Positions 20,346-30,017 of a stretch of DNA of 33,363 bases are shown here, one piece after another; the first letter of the stretch is position 1, and every line of letters begins with the position of its first letter. Origin of the DNA: a virus; IMG/VR virus record IMGVR_UViG_3300020172_003019, positions 1 to 33,363 of that record, one strand, 5' to 3'. A model generated the notes under the pieces. That model saw only the letters and a list, made by a program, of their open reading frames with translations, searched no databases and was not told the DNA's origin. The translations under genes and the position numbers were made by a program.

Positions 20346-23300
20346 ATGGCACGTAAAATCATTGATACAGGCGTCGTTGGCAACGATGGAACCGGCGACA
20401 GTATACGCGATTCCTTTCGCAAGGTAAACGACAATTTCCGCGAACTCTATAGTTCTTTAGGTCTCGGCGAAAGACTAACCTTTTTTGGTCTTGATGATGT
20501 AAAAAGAGACGAAAATTTCAAATGGACTGAGGAAACTATCGTTGGTCAAAATGATCCCGATACTGGTAATACTCCTCTCGTAACTCTCAACAATTTTGAA
20601 TCAGGAGTCACGCTTAAAAAGCTAGTAGAAGGTGAGGGCATTGCCCTAGATTTTACTACCAATCCTAACGAAATAGTTATTAGCTCAGAATTTGCTCAGG
20701 TTGTAGGAGATACCAGTCCTCAGCTAGGCGGAGATCTAAATGTTAGATCTGGAGGTATTACACATAAAATCCGAGGAATGTTTGCACAAGATGGAGTTAC
20801 TCCCGTCTTACCTACACTGGAAGACGAAGCCGTAAACAAAGCCTATGCGGATACTAAAGTTTCAAAAGCAGGAACTAACGCAATCAATCCAAGAACCGGC
20901 AATGTTGATCCTAGTTTTGGACAAATGACCGGGCCATTGATCTTAGCTAGAGATCCGGAACCCGACGATGACGAAATATACGACGGCCTTATAGCCGCTA
21001 CAAAAAGGTATGTAGATAACTCAGCATTCGGCAGTTCAGTAAACTTATATGTAGCTACTTCTGGAGAAGATTCTAGAAACGGTATAAGTCCAGAAATACA
21101 GGGTCGTGCTCTAGCCTATGCCTACAGAACTCTAGAAGGAGCACTAAAACGTGCAGAGGAAATAGTATTAGAATCCAGGATTGAACTAGGTCCTTACAAG
21201 AAAGTATTGACCTATAACAATGGTGCTAATCAATGTACCCTTGATGTTATCGACGAAGCACCGAGTTCGGGTAGTAATTTTGCCGGAACTGTATTGATGA
21301 GTGTTGATACCGCCACGATAAATCAACCAGGTGTAAACTATAATGTAGGAGACATCATAACAATCACCGGCGGAACATTTATTGAGCCTGCTAGATACCA
21401 GGTGCTTTCAACTGCTACAACACCTGGAGCTGTAGTAACTTTCAGACAGTTGAGTTCTGGAGTATACACTGCGCTGCCAGGCAGCACTAATGTGGCTACC
21501 ACTGATGACAGTGATTTCGGTGACGGCTGTACTTTTAATCTAACCTATAAAGTCAATAATGTAGAGGTTGATATTGGTGGATCAGGTTATGGTTTAGTAT
21601 CTGTACGCATTACTGGAGGTGGCGGAACAGGAGCATTCGGCACCGCTGATATTGTGGGCGGAGTTGTACAAAGTATTACCATAACTGATCAAGGAACTGG
21701 ATTTACATCTCTACCAGGTATCCAAGTTAGCCTTCCAAGATTTCTTGTAGAAACAGAAGGACAACGTACTGATTTCACAGGCGATGTTCTCACAGGAACT
21801 CCGGAAGCCATTAGAACAAGAGACATTAGAGAAGGACTGTTTCTTAGAGGAGAGACATCCGGAGCATTGGCTCAGATACTAGCACACAGCGGATCTCTAG
21901 ACAGCAGCGGGCGAGAAATATTTGATGTAGATATTAAATTCGGAAAATTTTTAGAACCTGGAGATATAGGATATCCCGAAGTCTTATCCTACGGTGATGT
22001 AGCTAAACCTGTACAGATAACAGTTCTAGTCGAAAGTGGAATCTACGAAGAAAATTTACCATTAAAAGTCCCACAGAACGTATCTATAGTAGGTGATGAA
22101 TTCCGTAGAGTTATTATTAGACCAAGACCTGGTGTGAGCTCTAGTCCTTGGGCGTTTTATAAATTCCGTAGAGATCTCACGATCGGTGAAGCTAACCTAG
22201 ATCAGATAACTATCGCAGATCGATTATTTGGATATCACTATCTAACAGATTCAGAAGATCCAGTTTATCCAATCATCAATAATAAAGGTTCTTACAGAGC
22301 CGCAGCACAATTATTATTCCTAAACAGATCATTCATACAGAAAGAAGTCATAGGATGGATTGATTATCAGATTTCAAACAACATCGCTCCTTTTGTAGGT
22401 GCCTTTAACTATAACAGAGATATCTGTGAAAGAGATGTTGGATTGATTTTAGATTCGATGATATTCGATTTAAAATACGGTGGATCAGACAGAACTATAT
22501 CAGCTGCCCTGAAGTATTATCAAAATGCCAGCGGATTGATAGCGATACAAAGTCAGCTCGATGAAACCAAGGCGGGTATTAGAAGATTGGCCACTCTGGC
22601 ACAATTAGTTATTAGAAATGTCGAAATCACTGAAATCTATCAAAATACATTCCCTCAAATCATAGATGGTGCGTACATAGCTGAAAGCGGAGTAGGCGGA
22701 ACTAGTTTTAATATATCGGCATTGACTCGAACCAATCCTGTAGTCATCACTACTAGCAGTCCCCATGGGTTATCCACTGGAGACAATATAATCATCGATG
22801 AACTGGGCGGAACTACACAGCTCAACGGTAACGATTACTATATTACTTTTATCAATGCCACTAGCTTTTCTCTTTATACAGACAGCGGACTTACTGAACC
22901 TGTAAACGGCACCGGTTTACCTATCTACACCGGGGGCGGTTATGCTGTCAACGACGGGGGAGTCATAGGCGCACTGACTAATGCTCTGATAGATGTTATC
23001 GATGAAAGCGGTCCTGGTTATGGCAGCGTGAACACTCCTAAAAATAACGATCAGATGGATGTGTTCTTGGCCAATGATGCTGTGCGTTGGCAGGCTATCA
23101 CTGTTCAAGGTCATGGAGGATTTTTTACTGTTCTAGATCCTCGAGGACAGATACTGGCCAAATCTCCTTATGCTCAGGAGTGCGCATCTTTTAGCAAAAG
23201 CTCTGGAAGACAGGGGTTTCATGGCGGTATGTTCATTGACGGATTTACTGGAAATATTCGATTTGAACTGCTGAGTAAAGAAATAATCAATGTCACAAAC

Positions 23301-26300
23301 ATAGTCAAAGGAAGAAGTTATACAATTAGAACTGTAGGATCTACAAATTATATAGCCCTAGGCTCTATAGATAATAATGTAGGCACAGTGTTTACCTATA
23401 ACACACTGGTAGTTCCTACTGGTAACGGTACCGTAGACGATAACAGCTTCTTGAGAGTTGGAAGCTTAGATAGATTTCCTCAATTACCTGCGTCTTTTAT
23501 CGTAGAAGATACGGTGTATCGTATCAACTATGTTAGAGATTTCACATTTAACGTCAACGGATCAACAGCATCTCTAATACTAGATGAGGCTACTCCTTGG
23601 ACACGAAGTGTATTTGCGTATAATGACGACATCTGCTATCGAGATGTAGGACTTATTATTGACTCAGTAGGATACGATATTGTTCTAGGAACTAACTTCA
23701 ATCACCGTAGAGCAGGTTTAACTTATAGACAGGCTAATGCAGCTGTGGTCATCAATGAACAATTAGATCTAACTGCTAGAGCCGTTAGTTATGCACACGA
23801 TCTAGCTTTTGCCGCACTGAGTCTATACTCTGGTGCTCAGTCTACCGTAGAAACCAGTCAAACTACCATAGACAACATTATCAGAAACGGAACCACATTC
23901 GCTCCTGCAGTACTATACAGTAATCCTCCCGGCCTAGCTGCAAACATCATAACTGCTAAAGTGTTATTACAGTCTAACATCAATTTTATTAAAGCAGAAA
24001 CTGTCGGGTATCTTCAGGCTACCTATCCTTCATTGAGTTTTAATTCAAATACCTGTGCTAGAGATGTACAATATATAATCGAGGCACTGATTTATGATTT
24101 GGTCTATGGTGGAAACAGTGCGACTAGATATGCTGGTATCGCCTACTATAATGGTGTTGGTGATGCAGTATCGTTGCAGATTCCTTCAGGTCAGCTAGCA
24201 GAAACGGCCGATGGTATTGACTATGCTAACTATCTAGCCCGTCAGGTAATCGTCAATGCAGCACCTGTTACAACCTATACCGCAGAAACACAGATCACTG
24301 GTTCGGCCAGTGATGGTGCCGCTCAGACTCTAATACAAAATTTACTAGACGAAGTCAGCGATATTATCACCAACGGTGTCTCTGCTGCTGCTGCAGAAGT
24401 TTTACCTAATCTAAATGCCTATGCTTATACTGCATCTTTAAAAACTGCCCGAACAGTTTTATTAGCTGAAAAGACTGATATCCAACAGGCCACTATAGAT
24501 TTTGTAGATGCAAATGCCAATATCTACGAAATACTGATGCCTGGTAATAGATCTATGTTGAGCAATGACTTTACACAGATCAACGATTTAGGTTATGGCG
24601 TAGTGGTTACAAACGGTGGTTTAGCTGAAGCGGTATCGATGTTTACATATTATAACCACATCTCTTACTATGCGATCAATGGTGGACAGATACGTTCAGT
24701 AGGTGGTTCTAGCGCACACGGAAATTATGCTTTGGTAGCAGAAGGTGCTGACCCTCTAGAAGTTCCTACTCCAATTACATTATACTACGATCTAAGTCAA
24801 GAGGCGCAGGTATATTTTCCTAGTTCAACCTATCAAAATACTGCTGGTGGCCTGATCATCTATGTCGACAATTGGACTTATGCTCCATTAAACTTATCCG
24901 AGATCGAAATAGATCACGGACTAGGTGGCCTATATAGATATCCAGTCTCGACTGCAGAAATTGGCGGTGATATTCCACCAGGTGTAGCCAAGCTCAGTCT
25001 ACAGAGTGCAGAAGGTGCAGGCGTAGACGGTCTGGCTCTACAGGTACCGGACAATACTCGAGTAACTATTAGACAGGGCACACAGACAGTGCTGACTGGC
25101 GATGTCGTAGATGTTGCAGTTCGACCATCTACTGGTATGATACTTCGAGAAAGTAACGATGTCTATCGTATCCTACAGTTTGAAGCTTACAATGATCCAG
25201 AAGGCGGCCGGGTCTGTACTATCAGTAACGGAAGCCCGGCAGTTATAACTAGAGCCTCGCATGGACTACAACCAAATTATCAAGTCAGTTTCCAAACCTC
25301 AGGAACATTACCTTCTGGTATAAACACCACAGATGTATATTTTGTTTTAGCTAACGGATTTACAGCTAATAGTTTCAGTATCTCACTGACCAAGGCCGGA
25401 ACAGCAATAGCCACTACTACCGCTGGCTCGGGCACACACGAATATGTTGTAGAAGGATTGGCTAGAACTACTCTTAGAGAATCCTACAACTATGTTGATG
25501 CTACTGTATGGCCTTCTCAACCTTTTGTGACTTCTGCCAGTACTTGTACAATCAGTATAGCTAATCCTGCCGTTGTGACTTTGGCCAGTCACGGATTCTT
25601 AGCCGACGATGTGATTAGATTTGGAACCACAGGTACTTTACCGACTGGAATCAATTCCACAACACATTATTTTGTCAAAACAGTTCTTAGCCCAAACACC
25701 TTCACAATAGTCGATGATGCTGCGCCTAATTCGCCTGTTCCTGCGGTAGAAATTGAAACCACTGGTACACAAAGTGGTGTTCAATCTGTAGGCAAGGTTA
25801 TTGGACGTGTTGGAGACAGTACCTTTGCAGTAGTGCCAGTCGGCGGCGAAGAGGAAGATCGTATCCTCAATACTAAATTTGTTTTTAAAGGTCGTGAATA
25901 CACAGTCACTTCGTATTCAGATGAAACAGTAACGCTATTGCCCTATGCATTGATGACAGTTTCCCCGGCACTGCTTGATAGCGTGGTATATTTTTCAACA
26001 CCGCCTACACTCAAAGCAGCAGTTCTCAAAGACGAGCCAGGTACACTGACCATACGTATCGCGCTGGTCCGTGTTACTGCACATGATTTATTAGACATTG
26101 GAACCGGATCTTATGCCGATACCAACTATCCAAATGAAATTTTCGGACCTCCGGTAAATCCGTATAATCCGGGAAATGAAGTCGTTGAACGTGGTGTTGG
26201 TAGATGTTTCTATGTGACCACTGACCAGTTTGGTAACTTTAGTGTGGGACCATACTTCCGAGTTGACCAAGGAACTGGTACAGTTACATTTGCTGCGGCT

Positions 26301-27959
26301 ATTGCTCTAAGTAATCTAGATGGTATTGGTTTTAAACGAGGTGTTCCGATATCTGAATTTTCTGTAGATTCAAGTTTTTCAGACAATGCCACAGATACTG
26401 TACCAACTGAAAATGCTGTAAGAACTTATCTCGATCGTCGACTAGGAGTTAGCCATAACGGCGCTCCAATTATCGAACCAAGTTTGATTCCATCATTCTC
26501 CGGCGGCTTTATGAGCTTAGACGGACAATTGGCTATGAAGGCCAATATGAATCTAGATGATTTTAAGATTACTAATCTAGGAGACGCCGTTGATCCCGAA
26601 GATGCTATAAATCTAAGAAGTCTAACATTTAATAATTTCCAAGATGTCAGCCTTTCAAATGTTCGCAGTGCTGATATTTTAACTTTTACCGGTGCTGCTA
26701 ATTTCGCACAGAACTCTGCTGTAGTAGGCGACATCAGTTTTAATATTGACAGCACTGCTAATACTGTTGACGCACAGATCAACGCTGGCTCGATTATAAA
26801 CGCAGATGTCAATGCAGCAGCAGCTATCGCACAGAGTAAACTGTCAATGACCGCAGCAAGCACCAGAGCCAATGCCACTGGTATTGCACAAGCTGATCTA
26901 GGACTAGCCAGTTTTGATTCTGCACAGTTTGATGCTACCAACGGTTGGATCAGTGTAAAAAATAATGGTATAGTAGTAGGTAAAATTGAACAGATCGCAA
27001 CAAAAACTGTTCTAGGTAATTCTACATTAGTAACCAACAACGTTAGTGCTGTACCATTTACCACTGTAGTCAATGACGGCGGAGCGGTGAAGAAATCTCA
27101 ATACGCCGGCGGTACTGGTTTCCTTAGACGTATTGGGTTTGCTGCTACAGCAGATGCTGATTATTCCATCGTAGATATGACCGCTAGTTATACTGGTATT
27201 GGTGATAACAGTAAACTAGTTGTTCGAGACAGCAACGGAGACTTTGGTGCAAGATATGTTTCTGTAGAAAGACTGATAGTAGATACTAAAATTATATTAG
27301 ATACCACTACTATCGCTGGAGGTGGATATACTCAGGTACACGGATTCTCAGGACAGGTAGCACTGCTGTTAGGTGACGGTACTGCCGGTGGAACTAAGAT
27401 TTCTTTCTATGATAACGATGTACATACATTTAGAACTCACCCCGGAACAGTTCAGGTGTTGGCTCCAATACGCTGCGGATCTGTAGAGACTGTGGCGTTG
27501 ACTACGGGTGGTACTTCTACAGCAGGTACTATCACAGGTACCTGGAGTTTAGCTTCAGGTTCAAAGATGCAGGCAACCTATGCTGACCTAGCAGAATACT
27601 ACGAGGGCGACAAAGAGTACAGCGTCGGAACCGTAGTGGTATTTGGCGGTGAACGAGAAATTACCAGTTCTAATGTCAAGGCCGATCACAGAGTAGCTGG
27701 CGTTGTCAGCGATAATGCTGCCTATGTTATGAATACAGATTGTCCGGGAATCAAAACACTGATAGCTCTACAAGGACGTGTGCCCTGTCGAGTGGTTGGA
27801 AAAATCAGCAAAGGTGATTTATTGATTACATCATCTATAAGCGGTGTTGCTGTTAGTGCAGGAAGTGATGCTCGAGCAGGAACTATTATAGGTAAAGCAT
27901 TAGAAAATTACGATTCAGATCATATTGGCACTATTGAAGTTGCCGTGGGAAGAGCATAA
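20346..27959 (+). CDS. Giant tail-fibre/adhesin protein (2537 aa)
   Basis: A 2537-residue structural protein. Residues 1-40 (GNDGTGDSIRDSFRKVNDNFRELYSSLGLG) form the attachment module shared with the genes at 27959 and 32720. Repeated modules follow. Three copies of a C-RDV-(x)-I/L-YD-G element lie near residues 693, 1095 and 1237 (DICERDVGLILDSM, DICYRDVGLIIDSV, NTCARDVQYIIEAL). Three beta modules of type PAV-T-SHGL...F-TGTLP-GI...Y-V..NTF lie near 795, 1622 and 1735. YVATSGEDSRNGISPEIQGRALAYAYRTLEGALKRA (about 232-267) resembles fibre proteins of marine T4-like phages. The C-terminal 130 residues (ADLAEYYEGDKEYSVGTVVVFGGER...) resemble a fibre-tip or cleavage domain. It is probably the host-recognition fibre. 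Confidence 0.85.
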   Translation: MARKIIDTGVVGNDGTGDSIRDSFRKVNDNFRELYSSLGLGERLTFFGLDDVKRDENFKWTEETIVGQNDPDTGNTPLVTLNNFESGVTLKKLVEGEGIALDFTTNPNEIVISSEFAQVVGDTSPQLGGDLNVRSGGITHKIRGMFAQDGVTPVLPTLEDEAVNKAYADTKVSKAGTNAINPRTGNVDPSFGQMTGPLILARDPEPDDDEIYDGLIAATKRYVDNSAFGSSVNLYVATSGEDSRNGISPEIQGRALAYAYRTLEGALKRAEEIVLESRIELGPYKKVLTYNNGANQCTLDVIDEAPSSGSNFAGTVLMSVDTATINQPGVNYNVGDIITITGGTFIEPARYQVLSTATTPGAVVTFRQLSSGVYTALPGSTNVATTDDSDFGDGCTFNLTYKVNNVEVDIGGSGYGLVSVRITGGGGTGAFGTADIVGGVVQSITITDQGTGFTSLPGIQVSLPRFLVETEGQRTDFTGDVLTGTPEAIRTRDIREGLFLRGETSGALAQILAHSGSLDSSGREIFDVDIKFGKFLEPGDIGYPEVLSYGDVAKPVQITVLVESGIYEENLPLKVPQNVSIVGDEFRRVIIRPRPGVSSSPWAFYKFRRDLTIGEANLDQITIADRLFGYHYLTDSEDPVYPIINNKGSYRAAAQLLFLNRSFIQKEVIGWIDYQISNNIAPFVGAFNYNRDICERDVGLILDSMIFDLKYGGSDRTISAALKYYQNASGLIAIQSQLDETKAGIRRLATLAQLVIRNVEITEIYQNTFPQIIDGAYIAESGVGGTSFNISALTRTNPVVITTSSPHGLSTGDNIIIDELGGTTQLNGNDYYITFINATSFSLYTDSGLTEPVNGTGLPIYTGGGYAVNDGGVIGALTNALIDVIDESGPGYGSVNTPKNNDQMDVFLANDAVRWQAITVQGHGGFFTVLDPRGQILAKSPYAQECASFSKSSGRQGFHGGMFIDGFTGNIRFELLSKEIINVTNIVKGRSYTIRTVGSTNYIALGSIDNNVGTVFTYNTLVVPTGNGTVDDNSFLRVGSLDRFPQLPASFIVEDTVYRINYVRDFTFNVNGSTASLILDEATPWTRSVFAYNDDICYRDVGLIIDSVGYDIVLGTNFNHRRAGLTYRQANAAVVINEQLDLTARAVSYAHDLAFAALSLYSGAQSTVETSQTTIDNIIRNGTTFAPAVLYSNPPGLAANIITAKVLLQSNINFIKAETVGYLQATYPSLSFNSNTCARDVQYIIEALIYDLVYGGNSATRYAGIAYYNGVGDAVSLQIPSGQLAETADGIDYANYLARQVIVNAAPVTTYTAETQITGSASDGAAQTLIQNLLDEVSDIITNGVSAAAAEVLPNLNAYAYTASLKTARTVLLAEKTDIQQATIDFVDANANIYEILMPGNRSMLSNDFTQINDLGYGVVVTNGGLAEAVSMFTYYNHISYYAINGGQIRSVGGSSAHGNYALVAEGADPLEVPTPITLYYDLSQEAQVYFPSSTYQNTAGGLIIYVDNWTYAPLNLSEIEIDHGLGGLYRYPVSTAEIGGDIPPGVAKLSLQSAEGAGVDGLALQVPDNTRVTIRQGTQTVLTGDVVDVAVRPSTGMILRESNDVYRILQFEAYNDPEGGRVCTISNGSPAVITRASHGLQPNYQVSFQTSGTLPSGINTTDVYFVLANGFTANSFSISLTKAGTAIATTTAGSGTHEYVVEGLARTTLRESYNYVDATVWPSQPFVTSASTCTISIANPAVVTLASHGFLADDVIRFGTTGTLPTGINSTTHYFVKTVLSPNTFTIVDDAAPNSPVPAVEIETTGTQSGVQSVGKVIGRVGDSTFAVVPVGGEEEDRILNTKFVFKGREYTVTSYSDETVTLLPYALMTVSPALLDSVVYFSTPPTLKAAVLKDEPGTLTIRIALVRVTAHDLLDIGTGSYADTNYPNEIFGPPVNPYNPGNEVVERGVGRCFYVTTDQFGNFSVGPYFRVDQGTGTVTFAAAIALSNLDGIGFKRGVPISEFSVDSSFSDNATDTVPTENAVRTYLDRRLGVSHNGAPIIEPSLIPSFSGGFMSLDGQLAMKANMNLDDFKITNLGDAVDPEDAINLRSLTFNNFQDVSLSNVRSADILTFTGAANFAQNSAVVGDISFNIDSTANTVDAQINAGSIINADVNAAAAIAQSKLSMTAASTRANATGIAQADLGLASFDSAQFDATNGWISVKNNGIVVGKIEQIATKTVLGNSTLVTNNVSAVPFTTVVNDGGAVKKSQYAGGTGFLRRIGFAATADADYSIVDMTASYTGIGDNSKLVVRDSNGDFGARYVSVERLIVDTKIILDTTTIAGGGYTQVHGFSGQVALLLGDGTAGGTKISFYDNDVHTFRTHPGTVQVLAPIRCGSVETVALTTGGTSTAGTITGTWSLASGSKMQATYADLAEYYEGDKEYSVGTVVVFGGEREITSSNVKADHRVAGVVSDNAAYVMNTDCPGIKTLIALQGRVPCRVVGKISKGDLLITSSISGVAVSAGSDARAGTIIGKALENYDSDHIGTIEVAVGRA

Positions 27960-30016
27960 TGGCAAAGAAAACTATCAGTTCAAACTCGCCTCCAATCATA
28001 TGGAGCACCGTTGATCAAGCATTCAACGATATCAACGACAACTTCAATGAAATATATGCTGCCATAGGAGGCACCGGAGTTGAATTCACTGATCTAGGTA
28101 CTGACCTAATTCCTAGATACACAGAGCAATACGATCTAGGATCTGCAGCCAAGCGATGGAAAGATCTCTATCTCAGCGGTTCAAGTCTCTATCTAGGTAA
28201 CGCTGTGATCACTGCTTCTGGAACTGCTCTAAATCTTCCAGCAGGATCAACAATAGGTGGCAGTGTACTAGACAACGAATATTTTAGAGAGATCGCGGTT
28301 TCTGGGCAGAGTAATATCGTAGCTGATGCCGGCGGCAACGACGTGTTGACTATTGCCTCAGGCAATGCAGGTATTACATTGACCACAAATGCTGCTACTG
28401 ATACATTGACTATCACTAACAGCGGTGTTGTTGATATTACTGCAGGAAATGCTGGTATTAGTATACTAGGAACTACCACTAAATCAATTACTAACGCCGG
28501 AGTTATCGATGTCAGTGCCGGGGCTGGTATAACAATTACCGGAACTAAAACAAACTATTCTATCGCTGTCAGTGGCGTCATCAGTGTTGTTACTGATCCT
28601 GGATCTGGAATTACTTTAGATACCAGTGTTGCTAATACTGTTCGCGTAACTAATTCTGCCCCAAATATCGTTCAGAATACTTTCCGATATGTAACAGTCA
28701 GCGGAGATCCTACAATCATTGATTCTGGTACTGGCTCAGCAACTTTGGTTTTTGGCACAGGAAGCGGAATAAGTTTAACACCTAACTCAACTGCCAAGTC
28801 TGTGACTATAAACAATACCGGAGTTACATCTCTGGCAGGTAATACAGGAATCAGCGTGAGTAATTCCACTGGATCTGTAAATCTTACCAATACCGGTGTC
28901 ACATCATTGACTGCTGGGGACGGAATGTCAGTTAGTGCAGCTACTGGCGGCGTAACTATCACAAACACTAGATATGGATTTCAAAATATTTCTGTAGCTG
29001 GTCAGGGTGCTGTACAGGCAGATAATGTCACAGATACTTTAGTATTAGTAGCAGGCAATAATGTTACTCTTACTACAAATCCTACAAATGACAGTATCAC
29101 AATCAATGCCATAGTTCCAGAAGAAAATCTAGGATTATCATTTGCTGTTGTAGATACCGGTAGCACCATCGTAGATATTCCGGCAGGTCAAACTCTAACA
29201 TTTATAGCAGGAACTAATGTTACACTAGATGCTAATCCTGTTGCAGGATCTATTACTATCAATTCTATCGGTAGCGGTGGTGGAGGTGTAGGTGGAGGGG
29301 GAGACTTTGAGCTTTATGTAGCTGCAGATGATTCGACGCTGAGACCCATATTCACTGGAGAGGTCATAGAATTTCTAGGCACAGATGGAATAACTACGAC
29401 CAGCGACAACGAAGGTCGTATTACCATCAAAGGCAGCACTTCAAATATCTACGGAAGTTTAAGCATCAATGACAGCACTGGTAATATTGTTATATCAACA
29501 TCTGGCACTATTCTTATACAAGGAGCTTCTAACTCTCCGGTAACACTAGGTGGTGGCACCAGTGGAGATATTATTTTCAGCAGTGGAACACAGGGCATAG
29601 ACTATGGTGATTTAGATAACAAACCTACAAGTCTATTAGCCAGCAGAGCAGCACTCGCAGGAACTACTGCTAGTCTAGCCAATGCCGCCACAGGTAACCT
29701 ACAGATCACAGGCTATAAGGGTTACATGCTTTATAAGATACAGACCAGTGCAGCAGCTTGGGTTAGGATTTACACAGACGCTGCTAGCCGTTCAGCTGAT
29801 TCAGCAAGAGCAGAAGGCACAGATCCTACACCAGGATCTGGAGTGATAGCTGAAGTTATAACCACTGGTGCGCAGACAATTTTAATTAGTCCAGGAGCGA
29901 TAGGTTTCAACAACGAGTCATCACCGACCACGGCCATAGAGCTAGCGGTCACTAACAAGTCCGGTGGAACTACTACGATCACTGTGACATTGACCGCTGT
30001 TAAACTAGAAGGCTAA
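27959..30016 (+). CDS. Tail-fibre protein with collagen-free beta repeats (685 aa)
   Basis: A 685-residue fibre-type protein. The N-terminal module (STVDQAFNDINDNFNEIYAAIGG) is paralogous to those of the neighbouring fibre genes. It is followed by RYTEQYDLGSAAKRWKDLYLSGSSLYLGNAVI, a common fibre stalk segment. Residues about 110-430 are tandem short beta repeats built around TNTGVTSLTAGDG-like units. A glycine-rich hinge (SIGSGGGGVGGGGD, near 437-450) precedes the distal part. The C-terminal 120 residues (TGNLQITGYKGYMLYKIQTSAAAWVRIYTDAASRSADSA...) look like a globular receptor-binding tip. Its ATG overlaps the stop of the giant fibre (TAATG). Confidence 0.85.
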   Translation: MAKKTISSNSPPIIWSTVDQAFNDINDNFNEIYAAIGGTGVEFTDLGTDLIPRYTEQYDLGSAAKRWKDLYLSGSSLYLGNAVITASGTALNLPAGSTIGGSVLDNEYFREIAVSGQSNIVADAGGNDVLTIASGNAGITLTTNAATDTLTITNSGVVDITAGNAGISILGTTTKSITNAGVIDVSAGAGITITGTKTNYSIAVSGVISVVTDPGSGITLDTSVANTVRVTNSAPNIVQNTFRYVTVSGDPTIIDSGTGSATLVFGTGSGISLTPNSTAKSVTINNTGVTSLAGNTGISVSNSTGSVNLTNTGVTSLTAGDGMSVSAATGGVTITNTRYGFQNISVAGQGAVQADNVTDTLVLVAGNNVTLTTNPTNDSITINAIVPEENLGLSFAVVDTGSTIVDIPAGQTLTFIAGTNVTLDANPVAGSITINSIGSGGGGVGGGGDFELYVAADDSTLRPIFTGEVIEFLGTDGITTTSDNEGRITIKGSTSNIYGSLSINDSTGNIVISTSGTILIQGASNSPVTLGGGTSGDIIFSSGTQGIDYGDLDNKPTSLLASRAALAGTTASLANAATGNLQITGYKGYMLYKIQTSAAAWVRIYTDAASRSADSARAEGTDPTPGSGVIAEVITTGAQTILISPGAIGFNNESSPTTAIELAVTNKSGGTTTITVTLTAVKLEG

Positions 30017-30017
30017 C

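Noticed and set aside
26426-27073. 215-aa minus-strand open frame inside the giant fibre
   Set aside because: Hydrophobic shadow of Gly/Ala/Asn-rich fibre codons, antisense to a well-supported gene, with no ribosome site or domain.
28189-28968. Minus-strand open frames (96 and 98 aa) in the 685-aa fibre gene
   Set aside because: They mirror the repetitive coding strand and have proline/valine-rich composition typical of antisense shadows.
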